DNA of 64,000 nucleotides. Origin: Larsenimonas salina. GTDB taxonomy: Bacteria > Pseudomonadota > Gammaproteobacteria > Pseudomonadales > Halomonadaceae. A program made the translations under genes and the position numbers. The notes below the pieces were generated by a model. The model saw only the letters and a program-made list of their open reading frames with translations, had not been told where the DNA came from and ran no database searches. The stretch is from assembly GCF_023736155.1 (NCBI RefSeq), contig NZ_JAMLJJ010000005.1:1-64000 (forward strand), written 5' to 3'. Of the stretch, positions 51,125-59,826 are shown in pieces (the first letter of the stretch is position 1; each line of letters opens with the position of its first letter).

Positions 51125-52054
51125 ATGACAATTACACTGCATCACTGCCTTGATGCCACTGAGCATGCTCAGCGTCTGGACGGCTGGCAACAGGAATCCA
51201 ATCAGATCGAAGCGGGCTGTTTTTCCGGCGAAATCGTGGATGTTGCCAGCCGCGATGTGCGTCTTTTCCGGGAAAGCGCCAATCTGGGGCTGTCTCAGCG
51301 GATGCATTTTCCCGAGTCGCAGTGGCACCTGGTCACGCCGATACGCTGGTCCAACAGTGACTTGTTTGGCAGCGACGCGGTGACCGTTTTGCCAAGCTGC
51401 GACCAGTTCTGGAGCGTGGCGCCATCGAACTACGACCTACTGGTGGCCTCCATCGACCGAAGCCGACACCCCTGGCTTGGCCGCGATGAGCACCGATTGC
51501 GCCGACTCGAGGTGCCGAAGGGGCTTTTGAATCAGGTGCGCGGGCAGTGGCAGGGCATGACCGACTACCTGCGCCAGCGCCCCGCCCACGAGCTGATGAC
51601 GCCGACGCTTCAGCAGTCTCTGATGCGCCAGATCGAAGACAGTATTGAGCTCTTGTTGAGCGAATGTGCGCTGAGCTTTGAGCCGGACGTCAGCAACTAC
51701 CGCACCCGGCGCTACATCGTCGACCGCTGCCAGGCGCTGATGCGCAGCCAGCCCGAGGACCCACCGTCACTGATGGCGCTGTGCGACCAGCTGAAGATTT
51801 CACGCCGGACGCTTCAATACAGCTTTCAGGCCGAAGTGGGGCAGTCACCGGTCAACTACCTGCGGGCGCTGCGACTCAACGCGGTGCGCCGAAGCCTTCT
51901 AAAGACCCCGACCCAGCGCCTGGCCGACGCCGCCGCCGGCCAGGGCTTTTTTCACCAGAGCTACTTCTGTCGCGAATACCGGCGCCTGTTTCAGGAGCTG
52001 CCTTCAGCCACCCGCGACCGGGCACTCATGGCGGCCCGCCCGAGCGTGGCCTAG
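51125..52054 (+). CDS. AraC-family transcriptional regulator
   Basis: This 309-residue regulator has C-terminal helices LMALCDQLKISRRTLQYSFQ and LADAAAGQGFFHQSYFCREYRRLF. The N-terminal domain resembles that of EutR/OruR-like activators. It shares its DNA-binding half with the AraC gene at 22868 (SRR-LQY-FQ, then GFFH). The start at 51125 follows AAGGAGTCATTC. It is convergent with the FAD oxidoreductase gene (38 bp between ends) and is a likely regulator of the amine-oxidase set. Confidence 0.83.
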   Translation: MTITLHHCLDATEHAQRLDGWQQESNQIEAGCFSGEIVDVASRDVRLFRESANLGLSQRMHFPESQWHLVTPIRWSNSDLFGSDAVTVLPSCDQFWSVAPSNYDLLVASIDRSRHPWLGRDEHRLRRLEVPKGLLNQVRGQWQGMTDYLRQRPAHELMTPTLQQSLMRQIEDSIELLLSECALSFEPDVSNYRTRRYIVDRCQALMRSQPEDPPSLMALCDQLKISRRTLQYSFQAEVGQSPVNYLRALRLNAVRRSLLKTPTQRLADAAAGQGFFHQSYFCREYRRLFQELPSATRDRALMAARPSVA

Positions 52055-52092
52055 CGGTCTGCAAGTGTACGGTCGAGCTGGAACCGGCCGGC

Positions 52093-53382
52093 CTAGAAGC
52101 GGCCGAACCGATAGGGGCGCGGATCGATGATCGGCTCGCTGTTCATGACCAGATCCGCCGCAAGCTGACCGGCGGCCGGCGAGGTTCCGAACCCGTGGCC
52201 GGAGAAGCCGGTGGCAAGCGTCAGCCCCGGCACGCCGGGCACGGCATCGATGACCGGGTTTGAATCTGGCGTAATGTCGATCATTCCCGCCCAGGACTCT
52301 TCAACGCTCATGTTCTCGAATGTAGGCCAGGCCGCAGACAGGTTGCGATACGCCTCATCATTGAGCTTTTGGTTGATCGGCGGGTCGATGGTGCGCACCT
52401 GTTCGAACGGCGATTTGCCGTTTTTCCAGCGCCGCGGCATCGTCAGGTCCCGCCAGAAATGCTTGCCCATCGAGATCCGCATCAGCCCCCACTGCGCGCG
52501 CAGTGCGCTCAGGTACTTCGAGCCGACCAGCAGGTGATCGAGTGTGAGCGGGGCGTCCAGCGCGCCGCGCTGGGTCACGATAAACCCGCCATCCTTGTGT
52601 TTTCTGAACGAGAAGTCCGGCCCGCCGACGGCGGCGTCAGTGGGGCCGTTCATGGCGGTGGTACGAAACACCGACAGAACCAGAGGCAGCGTCGGCAGTG
52701 AAATACCGATGTTGCCCAGAAACCGTCGGGAGCCCATGCCGCCGGCCAGCAGAACCTGATCGCAGCGAATCTCGCCGCGCTCGGTCACAACGCCACTGAC
52801 CTTGCCGCCGGCGCGGGTGAGGTTGCGCACCGCGCAGTGCTCGACAATTACCGCACCGCGCTTGATGGCGGCGCGGGCGATGGCGCTGGAGGCAAGCGTC
52901 GGCTCGGCGCAGCCGTCGGACGGCGTGAAAATGGCCCCGGCCCAGTCGCCGCGACCGCCCGGCACCTGCGCATCGACTTCGCGTGCACTTAGAATTTTCG
53001 AATCAAGCGACAGGCTCGAGACTGACTTGAGCCAGGCTTCGTGCACGGCGAGCTGATCCGGCGTGCGCGAGAGAAACATGATGCCGGACTGGCGATAGCC
53101 GACATCGCTGCCGGTACGCTCATTCATCGTGGCCCACAGCCGGTCGGAGGCCAGCGCCAGCGGAACATCCTCCTTGTGGCGGCTGGTCTTTCGAATCCAG
53201 CCCAGATTGCGGGAAGACTGTTCGCCGGCGATGCGGCCCTTTTCCAGAACCGTGACGGAGACGCCGCGTTCGGCGAGCGTCAGGGCGGCGGTCAGGCCGA
53301 TGATGCCGCCCCCGATGATGACCACGGTGGTCGATTCGGGAAAATCAGTGGAAGTCTCGACGGGTGCGATTTTCGGTGCCAT
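52093..53382 (-). CDS. FAD-dependent amine/amino-acid oxidoreductase (DAO family)
   Basis: This 429-residue oxidoreductase is of the DadA/glycine-oxidase type. It has FAD motif VVIIGGGIIGLTAALTLAERG at about 20, GEQSSRNLGWIRKTSRH after it, and C-terminal GWAGMIDITPDSNPVIDAVP-like sequence (here SWAGMIDITPDSNPVID) with GFSGHGFGTSPAAGQ. It oxidises a C-N bond and releases an imine. RidA and an ornithine-cyclodeaminase-like gene lie directly upstream in the same direction. With FeaB and FeaR nearby, an aromatic amine such as tyramine is a reasonable substrate, but amino acids are also possible. Confidence 0.82.
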   Translation of the reverse strand: MAPKIAPVETSTDFPESTTVVIIGGGIIGLTAALTLAERGVSVTVLEKGRIAGEQSSRNLGWIRKTSRHKEDVPLALASDRLWATMNERTGSDVGYRQSGIMFLSRTPDQLAVHEAWLKSVSSLSLDSKILSAREVDAQVPGGRGDWAGAIFTPSDGCAEPTLASSAIARAAIKRGAVIVEHCAVRNLTRAGGKVSGVVTERGEIRCDQVLLAGGMGSRRFLGNIGISLPTLPLVLSVFRTTAMNGPTDAAVGGPDFSFRKHKDGGFIVTQRGALDAPLTLDHLLVGSKYLSALRAQWGLMRISMGKHFWRDLTMPRRWKNGKSPFEQVRTIDPPINQKLNDEAYRNLSAAWPTFENMSVEESWAGMIDITPDSNPVIDAVPGVPGLTLATGFSGHGFGTSPAAGQLAADLVMNSEPIIDPRPYRFGRF

Positions 53383-53475
53383 GAACGCGTCCTGATCGGT
53401 CGGTGACCCAACGCAGTACGACCGGACAGGCCGGTCGTACTGCGTTGACTCGAAGTTAAGGGGCCAAACGCTGCC

Positions 53476-53901
53476 TCACTGAGCGGAGGTATCGATCCGG
53501 GTGGTTTCGGCGCGGCCGGCGCCACGGTACGCGGTCACTTCCAGCTCGACCTTGTAGACCTCAGAGCCCAGCGGCGGGCAGGTCACGGTGATCACCGGAT
53601 CAACGCCGCGCATGGTTTCACCAAACAGCGTCATGACGGTTTCGGTGTCGGCCGGGTTCTGGATGAAGATCTTCGCCGACACCACATCGGCAAGGCTGCT
53701 GTCGACGGCGGCCAGGCCACGCTCGATGTTGGCAAACACCTGCTTTAACTGCTCGCTGACGTCGTCGGGAATGTCCTTGGTGTCCGGGTTACGCCCGGCG
53801 GTGTTGGATACGAGGATCCAGTTATCCACGGCCACTACGCGAGAGTAGCTGGCGTGGTCTTCGAATTTGGAGCCGGTCTTGACCTTGGTAATCGTCGTCA
53901 T
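53476..53901 (-). CDS. RidA-family enamine/imine deaminase
   Basis: This 141-residue RidA/YjgF-family protein hydrolyses reactive enamines and imines such as those made by amine oxidases. It has SNTAGRNPDTKDIPDDVSEQ near residue 35 and a C-terminal VTCPPLGSEVYKVELEVTAY. The usual substrate-binding Arg of the C-terminal region (as in R-E-M-LVE-EA versions) is not obvious here, so it belongs to a divergent subgroup. It sits between the OCD-like gene and the FAD oxidoreductase. The start at 53901 has a weak ribosome site. Confidence 0.83.
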   Translation of the reverse strand: MTTITKVKTGSKFEDHASYSRVVAVDNWILVSNTAGRNPDTKDIPDDVSEQLKQVFANIERGLAAVDSSLADVVSAKIFIQNPADTETVMTLFGETMRGVDPVITVTCPPLGSEVYKVELEVTAYRGAGRAETTRIDTSAQ

Positions 53902-53981
53902 TGGAAGGCGCTCGTTTTGATATCGATGAAGGGTCGGGCACCGGCGCACGGCGCGGTGCCCGCAGGTTGGGCGAGCGGCGC

Positions 53982-55118
53982 TTACTTGAGCGCGGGCTCA
54001 TCCCACAGGTTGAGTGATACGCCGATGCCCTGTTCCACGGCCTTGCGGTAGACGACCGTTGCCCAGGCGACGTCCTCGACCGGCATGCCGCCGACCGACA
54101 TCATGATGATTTCGTCGTCACTCTGGCGCCCTGGGCTATCGCCGGAGACGATCGCGCCGAGGTCCTCGAGCGCGCTGGCCTCAAGCGTACCGGCGTGAAT
54201 CATGTCCATGAATTTCACACCGACCAGGGGAATGAAGTTGTGCGCGGGCTTGGGCACTTCCTCGTACCAGGCTTCATACAGGCCGGTGTCGTCGAGCACC
54301 TTGCGCACGTCCGGCGCTTCCATGCCGGCATCGAAGTTGCACGGCGCGGGCATGGCTAGAAAGGCGCCGGGTTTGACCCACTCACGCTTGACCATCGGGT
54401 ACTTGTCCGGGTCGCCGACTTCGCCGGAGGCGCAGTAGGTCACGATGTCGGAGCCGCGTACCACCGCTTCTTCGGTGTCGACAATCTCGACGCTGACTTG
54501 CGGGTAGTGCTCGCTTGCCCACTCGACAAAGCCGTTGATGTTGTTCTCACTGCGGCCCTTGAGCTTGATGGTGTCGATGTCAGGGCAGACCGCCATGAAC
54601 GCCGCCACACTGGTGCGCCCCATCACGCCCGGGCCCAGAAGGCCAATCACGCGGGAATCCTTGCGCGCCAGGTGACGTGCGCCGACGCCTGGTACCGCGC
54701 CAGTGCGGTAGGCCGACAGCAGGTTGGCTGACATGTACGCCAGCGGTGCGGCGGTGTCGGGGTCGGTCAGCGTGAACATCAGAATCGAACGGGGCAGGCC
54801 CTTTTCGCGGTTGGCGATGTTGGAGCCGTACCATTTCACGCCGGAGGTGCAGAAGCTGCCGCCGAGGTAGGCCGGCATCGCCATCATACGGCGATCCGCC
54901 GTCGGCTTCGGCATGGTCGGGAAGGGCGATTCCTCCGGAAACATGATCATCGCGCCGTGAGAGTCATTGTTTGGCCCGGCCATGCGGTAATCACCGATGT
55001 GCAGGAGGTGGAAGACTTCTTCCATGGTGTCCACGCAGGCGGCCATGTCGGTCACACCGGCGCGGATCATGTCCTGCTCGGAGAGGTAGATGAAATCGAT
55101 CTTGGTATTGTTGTTCAT
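53982..55118 (-). CDS. ornithine-cyclodeaminase-like protein (tyramine oxidase subunit B type)
   Basis: This 378-residue protein is of the OCD/mu-crystallin family with an NAD(P) motif (RVIGLLGPGVMGRTSVAAFM), GVKWYGSNIANREKGLPRS and SANLLSAYRTGAVPGVGA. Relatives are annotated as tyramine oxidase subunit B in databases, as I recall; the biochemical basis of that name is unclear to me. The family usually reduces cyclic imines or cyclises ornithine. It is the first gene of the set with RidA and the FAD oxidoreductase. An AAnAAnAA motif covers codons 2-4. Confidence 0.75.
   Translation of the reverse strand: MNNNTKIDFIYLSEQDMIRAGVTDMAACVDTMEEVFHLLHIGDYRMAGPNNDSHGAMIMFPEESPFPTMPKPTADRRMMAMPAYLGGSFCTSGVKWYGSNIANREKGLPRSILMFTLTDPDTAAPLAYMSANLLSAYRTGAVPGVGARHLARKDSRVIGLLGPGVMGRTSVAAFMAVCPDIDTIKLKGRSENNINGFVEWASEHYPQVSVEIVDTEEAVVRGSDIVTYCASGEVGDPDKYPMVKREWVKPGAFLAMPAPCNFDAGMEAPDVRKVLDDTGLYEAWYEEVPKPAHNFIPLVGVKFMDMIHAGTLEASALEDLGAIVSGDSPGRQSDDEIIMMSVGGMPVEDVAWATVVYRKAVEQGIGVSLNLWDEPALK
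55108..55115 (-). promoter_or_regulatory. candidate Hfq/Crc motif at the OCD-like start
   Basis: AACAACAA directly follows the ATG in the mRNA (codons 2-4), a position where Hfq/Crc binding would block initiation. It also encodes Asn-Asn-Asn, so coding constraint is an alternative. Confidence 0.35.
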
Positions 55119-55304
55119 GGTGTGCGTCCCTCAACGAATGCGTGTTCGAATGCGATGTATTCCATAGTGCGTATCGGCGCGCGCAGGCGTTAGCACAGAT
55201 CGGCAACTCGGTGGCAAACGTCGACCAATGGCTTAAGGGGTAAAGGGAAGTACCAAGATACGGCGATACCGTGAGTGGTATGGGGCGCCTTATTTTAAAC
55301 GCGC

Positions 55305-55342
55305 GTCTTAGTGGTTATAGCGTGTCTTAGTGGTTATAGCGT
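55305..55342. repeat. 19-bp perfect tandem duplication
   Basis: GTCTTAGTGGTTATAGCGT occurs at 55305-55323 and 55324-55342. It lies in the 322-bp gap between the OCD-like gene start and the dddD end; the gap otherwise contains the terminator below and no gene. Confidence 0.9.
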
Positions 55343-55390
55343 GTCGGTGGTTGGTCGAGAGTAAGAGGGGAGAAGAGGCTTTTAATCTTC

Positions 55391-55423
55391 AAACCACCCG
55401 GTCAGTAACTGACCGGGTGGTGA
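55391..55423. terminator. terminator of dddD
   Basis: CCACCCGGTCAG (55394-55405) pairs with CTGACCGGGTGG (55409-55420), a 12-bp perfect stem 20 bp beyond the dddD stop. The A-run at 55391-55393 gives a short U-run in the dddD direction. Confidence 0.75.
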
Positions 55424-55440
55424 TAGCAGGGTTAGCAAGG

Positions 55441-57954
55441 TTAACTCGGCAGAAACTCGCGTCCCCAGCCGGTGCCGGCAACGCCGCGCTCGATCATCGA
55501 GTCGATAGTCGCGTCGTCATGACCGAGCTTCGAGAGTATTGCCCGGGTCGAGGCGCCGAACCGTTCGGTTTGTGAGGGTGCGGCGATCGGCGCGTGTCGC
55601 GGGCGAATCGAGTAATGATCGATCTGAGTGATGCAGTGGCCGCTCGGATGGTCGGGGTAAATCGAAAACGCGTAGCTTCCGCGGTCAATGCCCATGTGCC
55701 CATCGGCATGACGGCTGTTGTCGGCCCTGAGTGTTTCAATGCTCAAGGGCTCGGCGGCCGCGATATCGATGTCATGCAGCAATTGAATCCAATAGGCCGA
55801 GGGTGCGCGCTCGAAGGCATGGGCCAAAAACTCGCCGACGTTTTTGGTTTCAGAGAGGCCATTAAGGGCCTCGAGCTGCGCCAGCCGGGGAAGCTCCGCT
55901 TGGCACGCGTCTAGATAGATCCACCCATCGCTGGTTCGGTAAAAATGCGAGAGCGCGCTATTGCCAAGTGCATTACGGCCTGATGGTTCATCAAAGGCGG
56001 CTCTGCCTGAGTAATCGAAGGCAAAGGGCAATTGAGCGAGGTTGGTAACGGCAGAAAGCGAGGTGCGGGCGCGTGAAGCTTCGCCGGTTCTCTGGCGATG
56101 ATACAGCGCTACGGCCATGCCAAGCCCACCAGCGAATCCGCAGTTGACGTCCAGGGTTCCAAGGTGAGCGTGCTCTTCTGGCGTCTCTGGGCCGCCAAAA
56201 CGACTCATGATGCCACTCACGGCTTGAATGATATCGTCGTAGCCGATGTAGTCGGTTTTTGGCCCCGGGCGGGGGCCGCCCAGGCAGTCCAGGCGGCAAA
56301 ACAGAACACCTGGATTGATGGCCTGGAGGCTTTCGTGATCGAGCTCGAGGGCCTTCAACTGCCGTTGTGGGGCATTGATGACGACCATATCGACGCTTTT
56401 GATCAGCTGATGAAAGAGCGTGCGGCCCTCATCGCCGGTAATGTCAATTAGAGCACTTTGCTTGCCCATGCCGGTCTGGAATGTGAATAGGGTGCCGATC
56501 AATGGGTCATAAAGTGGTTTTACTGGGTCCAACTTGATCACTTCTGCGCCGAAACGGGTCAGAAATGCCGTGGAGTGCGGGCCGGCGATGACGTTGGTCA
56601 AATCGAGCACGCGCACGCCGTCGAGCCATCCCTTGGCGGAGGTGGGTGGTATATTCTGGCGTTGAGAACGGTTCGAGGCGTGCGTCTGCTCGGCACGTGT
56701 CAGTTCGTCCAGCGCTTCTTCGAAACACACCTGTTTTCTCGGACGCGGCGTCAACATGAGTTCACTCGATGCCTCTAGCCACACGATGGGCCCAGGCTGT
56801 TTCATTCGGCCGTATTCGGGGTCATCGACCTCGATAATCAGCCCTGCGGTATTTGTGTGCTCGTCGTTAACCCACTCTTTTGTCGTGCGGTGCGGCGCCC
56901 CGGGAATGCCGTTTTCGCCGAAAATAACGCCCCATTCACCCGATGTTTTTTCGAGAAAGGCCGCTTTCATCTTGGCGGAAATACGGTCGGCCCATTTTTT
57001 GGGCAGCGGGTAGACGCCGATGGAGGTTTCGCCTTCCCATTCACTGATGGGTAGGTGCAGATCTTCGACTTCAGGCAGACCTTCCGCGACCAGTTCATCG
57101 TAAATGCCCAGCGCTTGCAGGGCGCGGCGGGCGTGATTTCGATGAGATGGGCATACGCAGTAGAACATGCGGTCATCGGCGCATAGGTAGGTGCGATAGA
57201 ATGGATCGAGGTACTCCTGAAGGGCTTCGTAGCTGAGATCCATCGAAATGTCGTTGGCTTTGCGGTACTCAATCTCTTCTTCCCGCATGGTTTTGTAGCG
57301 CTCTGGCAGGTTGTCGATAACGATGGAGTTATACGATAGGCCTTCCATTAGTGCTGACGCGACCGGCACTTCGATGATGTCTCCTTGACCGCTTTTTTCA
57401 CGAGCCAGCAAGGCCATGACTACGGCACTGGCAGCGAGTGTTGTGGCGTAGGCCGAGCCTAAAGGTAGGGGGGAGAAGCTTGGATTGAGCCCCATCAGAA
57501 CGCGGTTGAACCCCATGTCGGTAAACGCCCCGGAGGTCGCGGCGACGATGGCCTCGGTCGCTTTCCATTCGCGCCGCAGTTCATCGTTACTGGCAAAACC
57601 GGGCATCGAGAGTGTAATGAGATCCGAGCGCTCGGCGGTGAGCTGATCGAAATCGATACCGAGCCGTTTCATGACACCCGGGCGGAAGCTTTCGATCACG
57701 ACATCGGCTTTCTTGATGAGCGCCATCGCGTGCTCAAGGCCTTCGGAGGTTTTCAGATCAAGCCGGAGGCAGCTTTTGTTTCTGTGCAGTATGGCGTTGG
57801 CCGGGTGGTCCCATTGGGGGCCTTGAGGCGGGTCGATATGGACGACGGTTGCGCCTAGATCGGCGAGTACCATGGCGGTTGCAGGACCTGCGATTTGTTG
57901 CCCGAAATCGACAATGCGAACCCCGGCCAATGGGAGCTGCGTGCACGTTTTCAT
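55441..57954 (-). CDS. dddD: DMSP CoA-transferase/lyase
   Basis: This 837-residue protein has two class III CoA-transferase (CaiB/BaiF) domains, about 7-420 and 445-837. Only the second keeps the catalytic Asp, in LGTLDVNCGFAG. Counting from the ATG at 57954 places it at residue 602, the number reported for Marinomonas DddD. The equivalent place in domain 1 reads LPLGSAYA with Ser167. This is the DddD pattern: DMSP is loaded with CoA and cleaved to dimethyl sulfide and 3-hydroxypropionyl-CoA. The divergent neighbour resembles dddB, and a LysR gene follows, as in known ddd loci. The start is ATG rather than the TTG just before it. Confidence 0.92.
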   Translation of the reverse strand: MKTCTQLPLAGVRIVDFGQQIAGPATAMVLADLGATVVHIDPPQGPQWDHPANAILHRNKSCLRLDLKTSEGLEHAMALIKKADVVIESFRPGVMKRLGIDFDQLTAERSDLITLSMPGFASNDELRREWKATEAIVAATSGAFTDMGFNRVLMGLNPSFSPLPLGSAYATTLAASAVVMALLAREKSGQGDIIEVPVASALMEGLSYNSIVIDNLPERYKTMREEEIEYRKANDISMDLSYEALQEYLDPFYRTYLCADDRMFYCVCPSHRNHARRALQALGIYDELVAEGLPEVEDLHLPISEWEGETSIGVYPLPKKWADRISAKMKAAFLEKTSGEWGVIFGENGIPGAPHRTTKEWVNDEHTNTAGLIIEVDDPEYGRMKQPGPIVWLEASSELMLTPRPRKQVCFEEALDELTRAEQTHASNRSQRQNIPPTSAKGWLDGVRVLDLTNVIAGPHSTAFLTRFGAEVIKLDPVKPLYDPLIGTLFTFQTGMGKQSALIDITGDEGRTLFHQLIKSVDMVVINAPQRQLKALELDHESLQAINPGVLFCRLDCLGGPRPGPKTDYIGYDDIIQAVSGIMSRFGGPETPEEHAHLGTLDVNCGFAGGLGMAVALYHRQRTGEASRARTSLSAVTNLAQLPFAFDYSGRAAFDEPSGRNALGNSALSHFYRTSDGWIYLDACQAELPRLAQLEALNGLSETKNVGEFLAHAFERAPSAYWIQLLHDIDIAAAEPLSIETLRADNSRHADGHMGIDRGSYAFSIYPDHPSGHCITQIDHYSIRPRHAPIAAPSQTERFGASTRAILSKLGHDDATIDSMIERGVAGTGWGREFLPS

Positions 57955-58350
57955 CAAAACTCACCCTCTTAGACACATCGGCAAAAATAATGCTCAGGCA
58001 GCGATGCGCTTGTTGACGTGCTTCACCGCCTGACTCGACAAGAGGCGATCCTAGTTTTTGCGACAGAGGACGACCAACAATAAAAAAAAGGCCTTAGACC
58101 TCATTTTTTTGATGTGCGGTGGCATAAATTTTTTAGGGGCTAAGGGAAGGGTTTTCTTGCTTGCCAAGATTGAGTGGAGCTCACAAGAATGGCGTCCATC
58201 CTTTTGCACGAACACTCTTTGCCACCCCGCTCATTGCTTCGTCGGATCGAGGCGATGGAAACGCTGTTTCAGCGGCAGGGGGAATTGTCCGTTGCGGCGA
58301 GGGGGCGTGTCTTTTTTGAGCCACTGTTACTTGAAAGCGAGGGAGTCGTC

Positions 58351-59508
58351 ATGTCCACACAGGTTGTTTTGCCGCGTACTATGCAGATTGGCGAGCACTC
58401 AAGTCATGCCTTGCCTGACGTGCTAGCTACTTTGGGCTGCACGCGTCCGCTGATCATCACAGACGGCATGATGGTTAAACTCGGCTACGCCGAAAGGCTT
58501 CAGAGCGTGCTGAGCGAGCATAACCTCAGTGCTGATGTGTTTTCAGATACGCTGCCTGAGCCGACAGTTGCGTCTATCCAAGCGGGCGTATCGACGGCAC
58601 GTGATGGCAACTACGACAGCATTATTGCGTTAGGCGGTGGCAGCCCTATCGACAGTGCCAAAGCGATTGCAATTCTTGCCCGCCATGGCGGAGAAATGCG
58701 CGATTACAAGTTCCCGCGACAAGTCGATGAGCAGGGCATTCCAATTATTGCTATCCCGACCACAGCAGGCACTGGGTCAGAAGTCACTCGGTTCACAATC
58801 ATTACCGATGAGACAACCGATGAAAAAATGCTGTGTGCCGGGCTTGGGTTTATGCCTGTTGCGGCCTTGATCGATTATGATTTGACGCTGAGCCTTCCTG
58901 CTCGAACTACAGCAGACACCGGCATTGATGCCATGACGCATGCCATCGAAGCGTACGTCAGCAAAAAAGCCAATCCGTACAGCGACAGTCAGGCGCTCTC
59001 GGCTATGCGGTTAATCGGGCCCAATCTGCGCCGGGTCTATCACAGCGGTGAGGATAAATCGGCTCGTGAGGCAATGATGCTGGGATCGACCCTTGCTGGC
59101 ATCGCCTTTTCTAACGCCTCGGTTGCTCTAGTGCACGGAATGAGTCGCCCGATCGGTGCGCACTTTCATGTGCCCCACGGGCTTTCGAACGCTATGCTAC
59201 TGCCGGAGGTAACAGCGTTTTCACTGCCGTCGGCGCCTGAGCGCTACGCCGAGTGCGCAAGGGCACTTGGTATGGCTGAAGTGACAGACAGCGATGAAGT
59301 TGCCAACCATAACCTGATCGAGGCGCTCACCTTGCTGAATCAGGAACTGAACGTTCCGACCCCTGAGCAATATGGTATTAAACGCCAGCATTTCTTCGAT
59401 GTGTTGCCCCAAATGGCCGAGCAGGCTCTAGCCTCAGGCTCCCCTGGAAATAACCCACGCGTTCCCAGCGCGGATGAGATCGTCGAAATTTATCGGCGTC
59501 TCTGGTAG
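58351..59508 (+). CDS. dddB: iron-containing alcohol dehydrogenase (DddB-like)
   Basis: This 385-residue group III alcohol dehydrogenase has cofactor motif GGGSPIDSAKAI, TTAGTGSEVT, and metal ligands in DTGIDAMTHAIEAYVS and HGMSRPIGAHFHVPHGLSNA. DddB enzymes oxidise the 3-hydroxypropionate-level product of DMSP breakdown. The start at 58351 follows GAGGGAGTCGTC. An in-frame upstream extension to 58174 is not used in the family. It is divergent from dddD across 396 bp, which should hold both promoters; no clear dyad was found there, but a long A-run occurs at 58082-58089. Confidence 0.85.
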   Translation: MSTQVVLPRTMQIGEHSSHALPDVLATLGCTRPLIITDGMMVKLGYAERLQSVLSEHNLSADVFSDTLPEPTVASIQAGVSTARDGNYDSIIALGGGSPIDSAKAIAILARHGGEMRDYKFPRQVDEQGIPIIAIPTTAGTGSEVTRFTIITDETTDEKMLCAGLGFMPVAALIDYDLTLSLPARTTADTGIDAMTHAIEAYVSKKANPYSDSQALSAMRLIGPNLRRVYHSGEDKSAREAMMLGSTLAGIAFSNASVALVHGMSRPIGAHFHVPHGLSNAMLLPEVTAFSLPSAPERYAECARALGMAEVTDSDEVANHNLIEALTLLNQELNVPTPEQYGIKRQHFFDVLPQMAEQALASGSPGNNPRVPSADEIVEIYRRLW

Positions 59509-59582
59509 ATCGTACGTATGTATCTGCGAGATCGAGACGCTTAGACATCTCTTTCTAAAGAGTCAGAATCCGGCAGTACAAA

Positions 59583-59627
59583 ACCCAGGGTGGCGCACAA
59601 TGTAATCGCATAGCCACCCTGGTTTTA
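59583..59627 (+). terminator. terminator after dddB
   Basis: CCAGGGTGGC (59585-59594) pairs with GCCACCCTGG (59613-59622), followed by TTTTA. Because it separates dddB from the LysR gene, the latter probably has its own promoter. Confidence 0.7.
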
Positions 59628-59665
59628 TGTTTTAAAAGTAACTGGGTTTATGTCTTAAAAGTAAA
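59620..59665. repeat. 23-bp imperfect tandem duplication
   Basis: TGGTTTTATGTTTTAAAAGT+AAC (59620-59642) is followed by TGGGTTTATGTCTTAAAAGT+AAA (59643-59665), three mismatches. It overlaps the end of the dddB terminator, in the 318-bp gap before the LysR gene, which holds no other feature that I can support. Confidence 0.75.
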
Positions 59666-59826
59666 ACACTCTTCAGACCATAGACTAACCGCGGTCCAGA
59701 TCAGCGAGTGGCATAATCATTTTTAGAAGGTAATTTCTAATGTAATGAGAGGCTATGTGTGGATATTGAGTGTTCACTCTCGCCTCGATTCCCAATGATG
59801 TATGTCCAGGAGCGATCATCCGTCCC

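Noticed and set aside
58076-58083. AACAATAA as an Hfq/Crc site for dddB
   Set aside because: It is about 270 bases upstream of the dddB start, too far for the translational mechanism proposed for the other sites.
58174-58350. N-terminal extension of the dddB-like protein
   Set aside because: There is no ribosome site at its start, and iron-containing alcohol dehydrogenases begin near the ATG at 58351, which has GAGGGAG.
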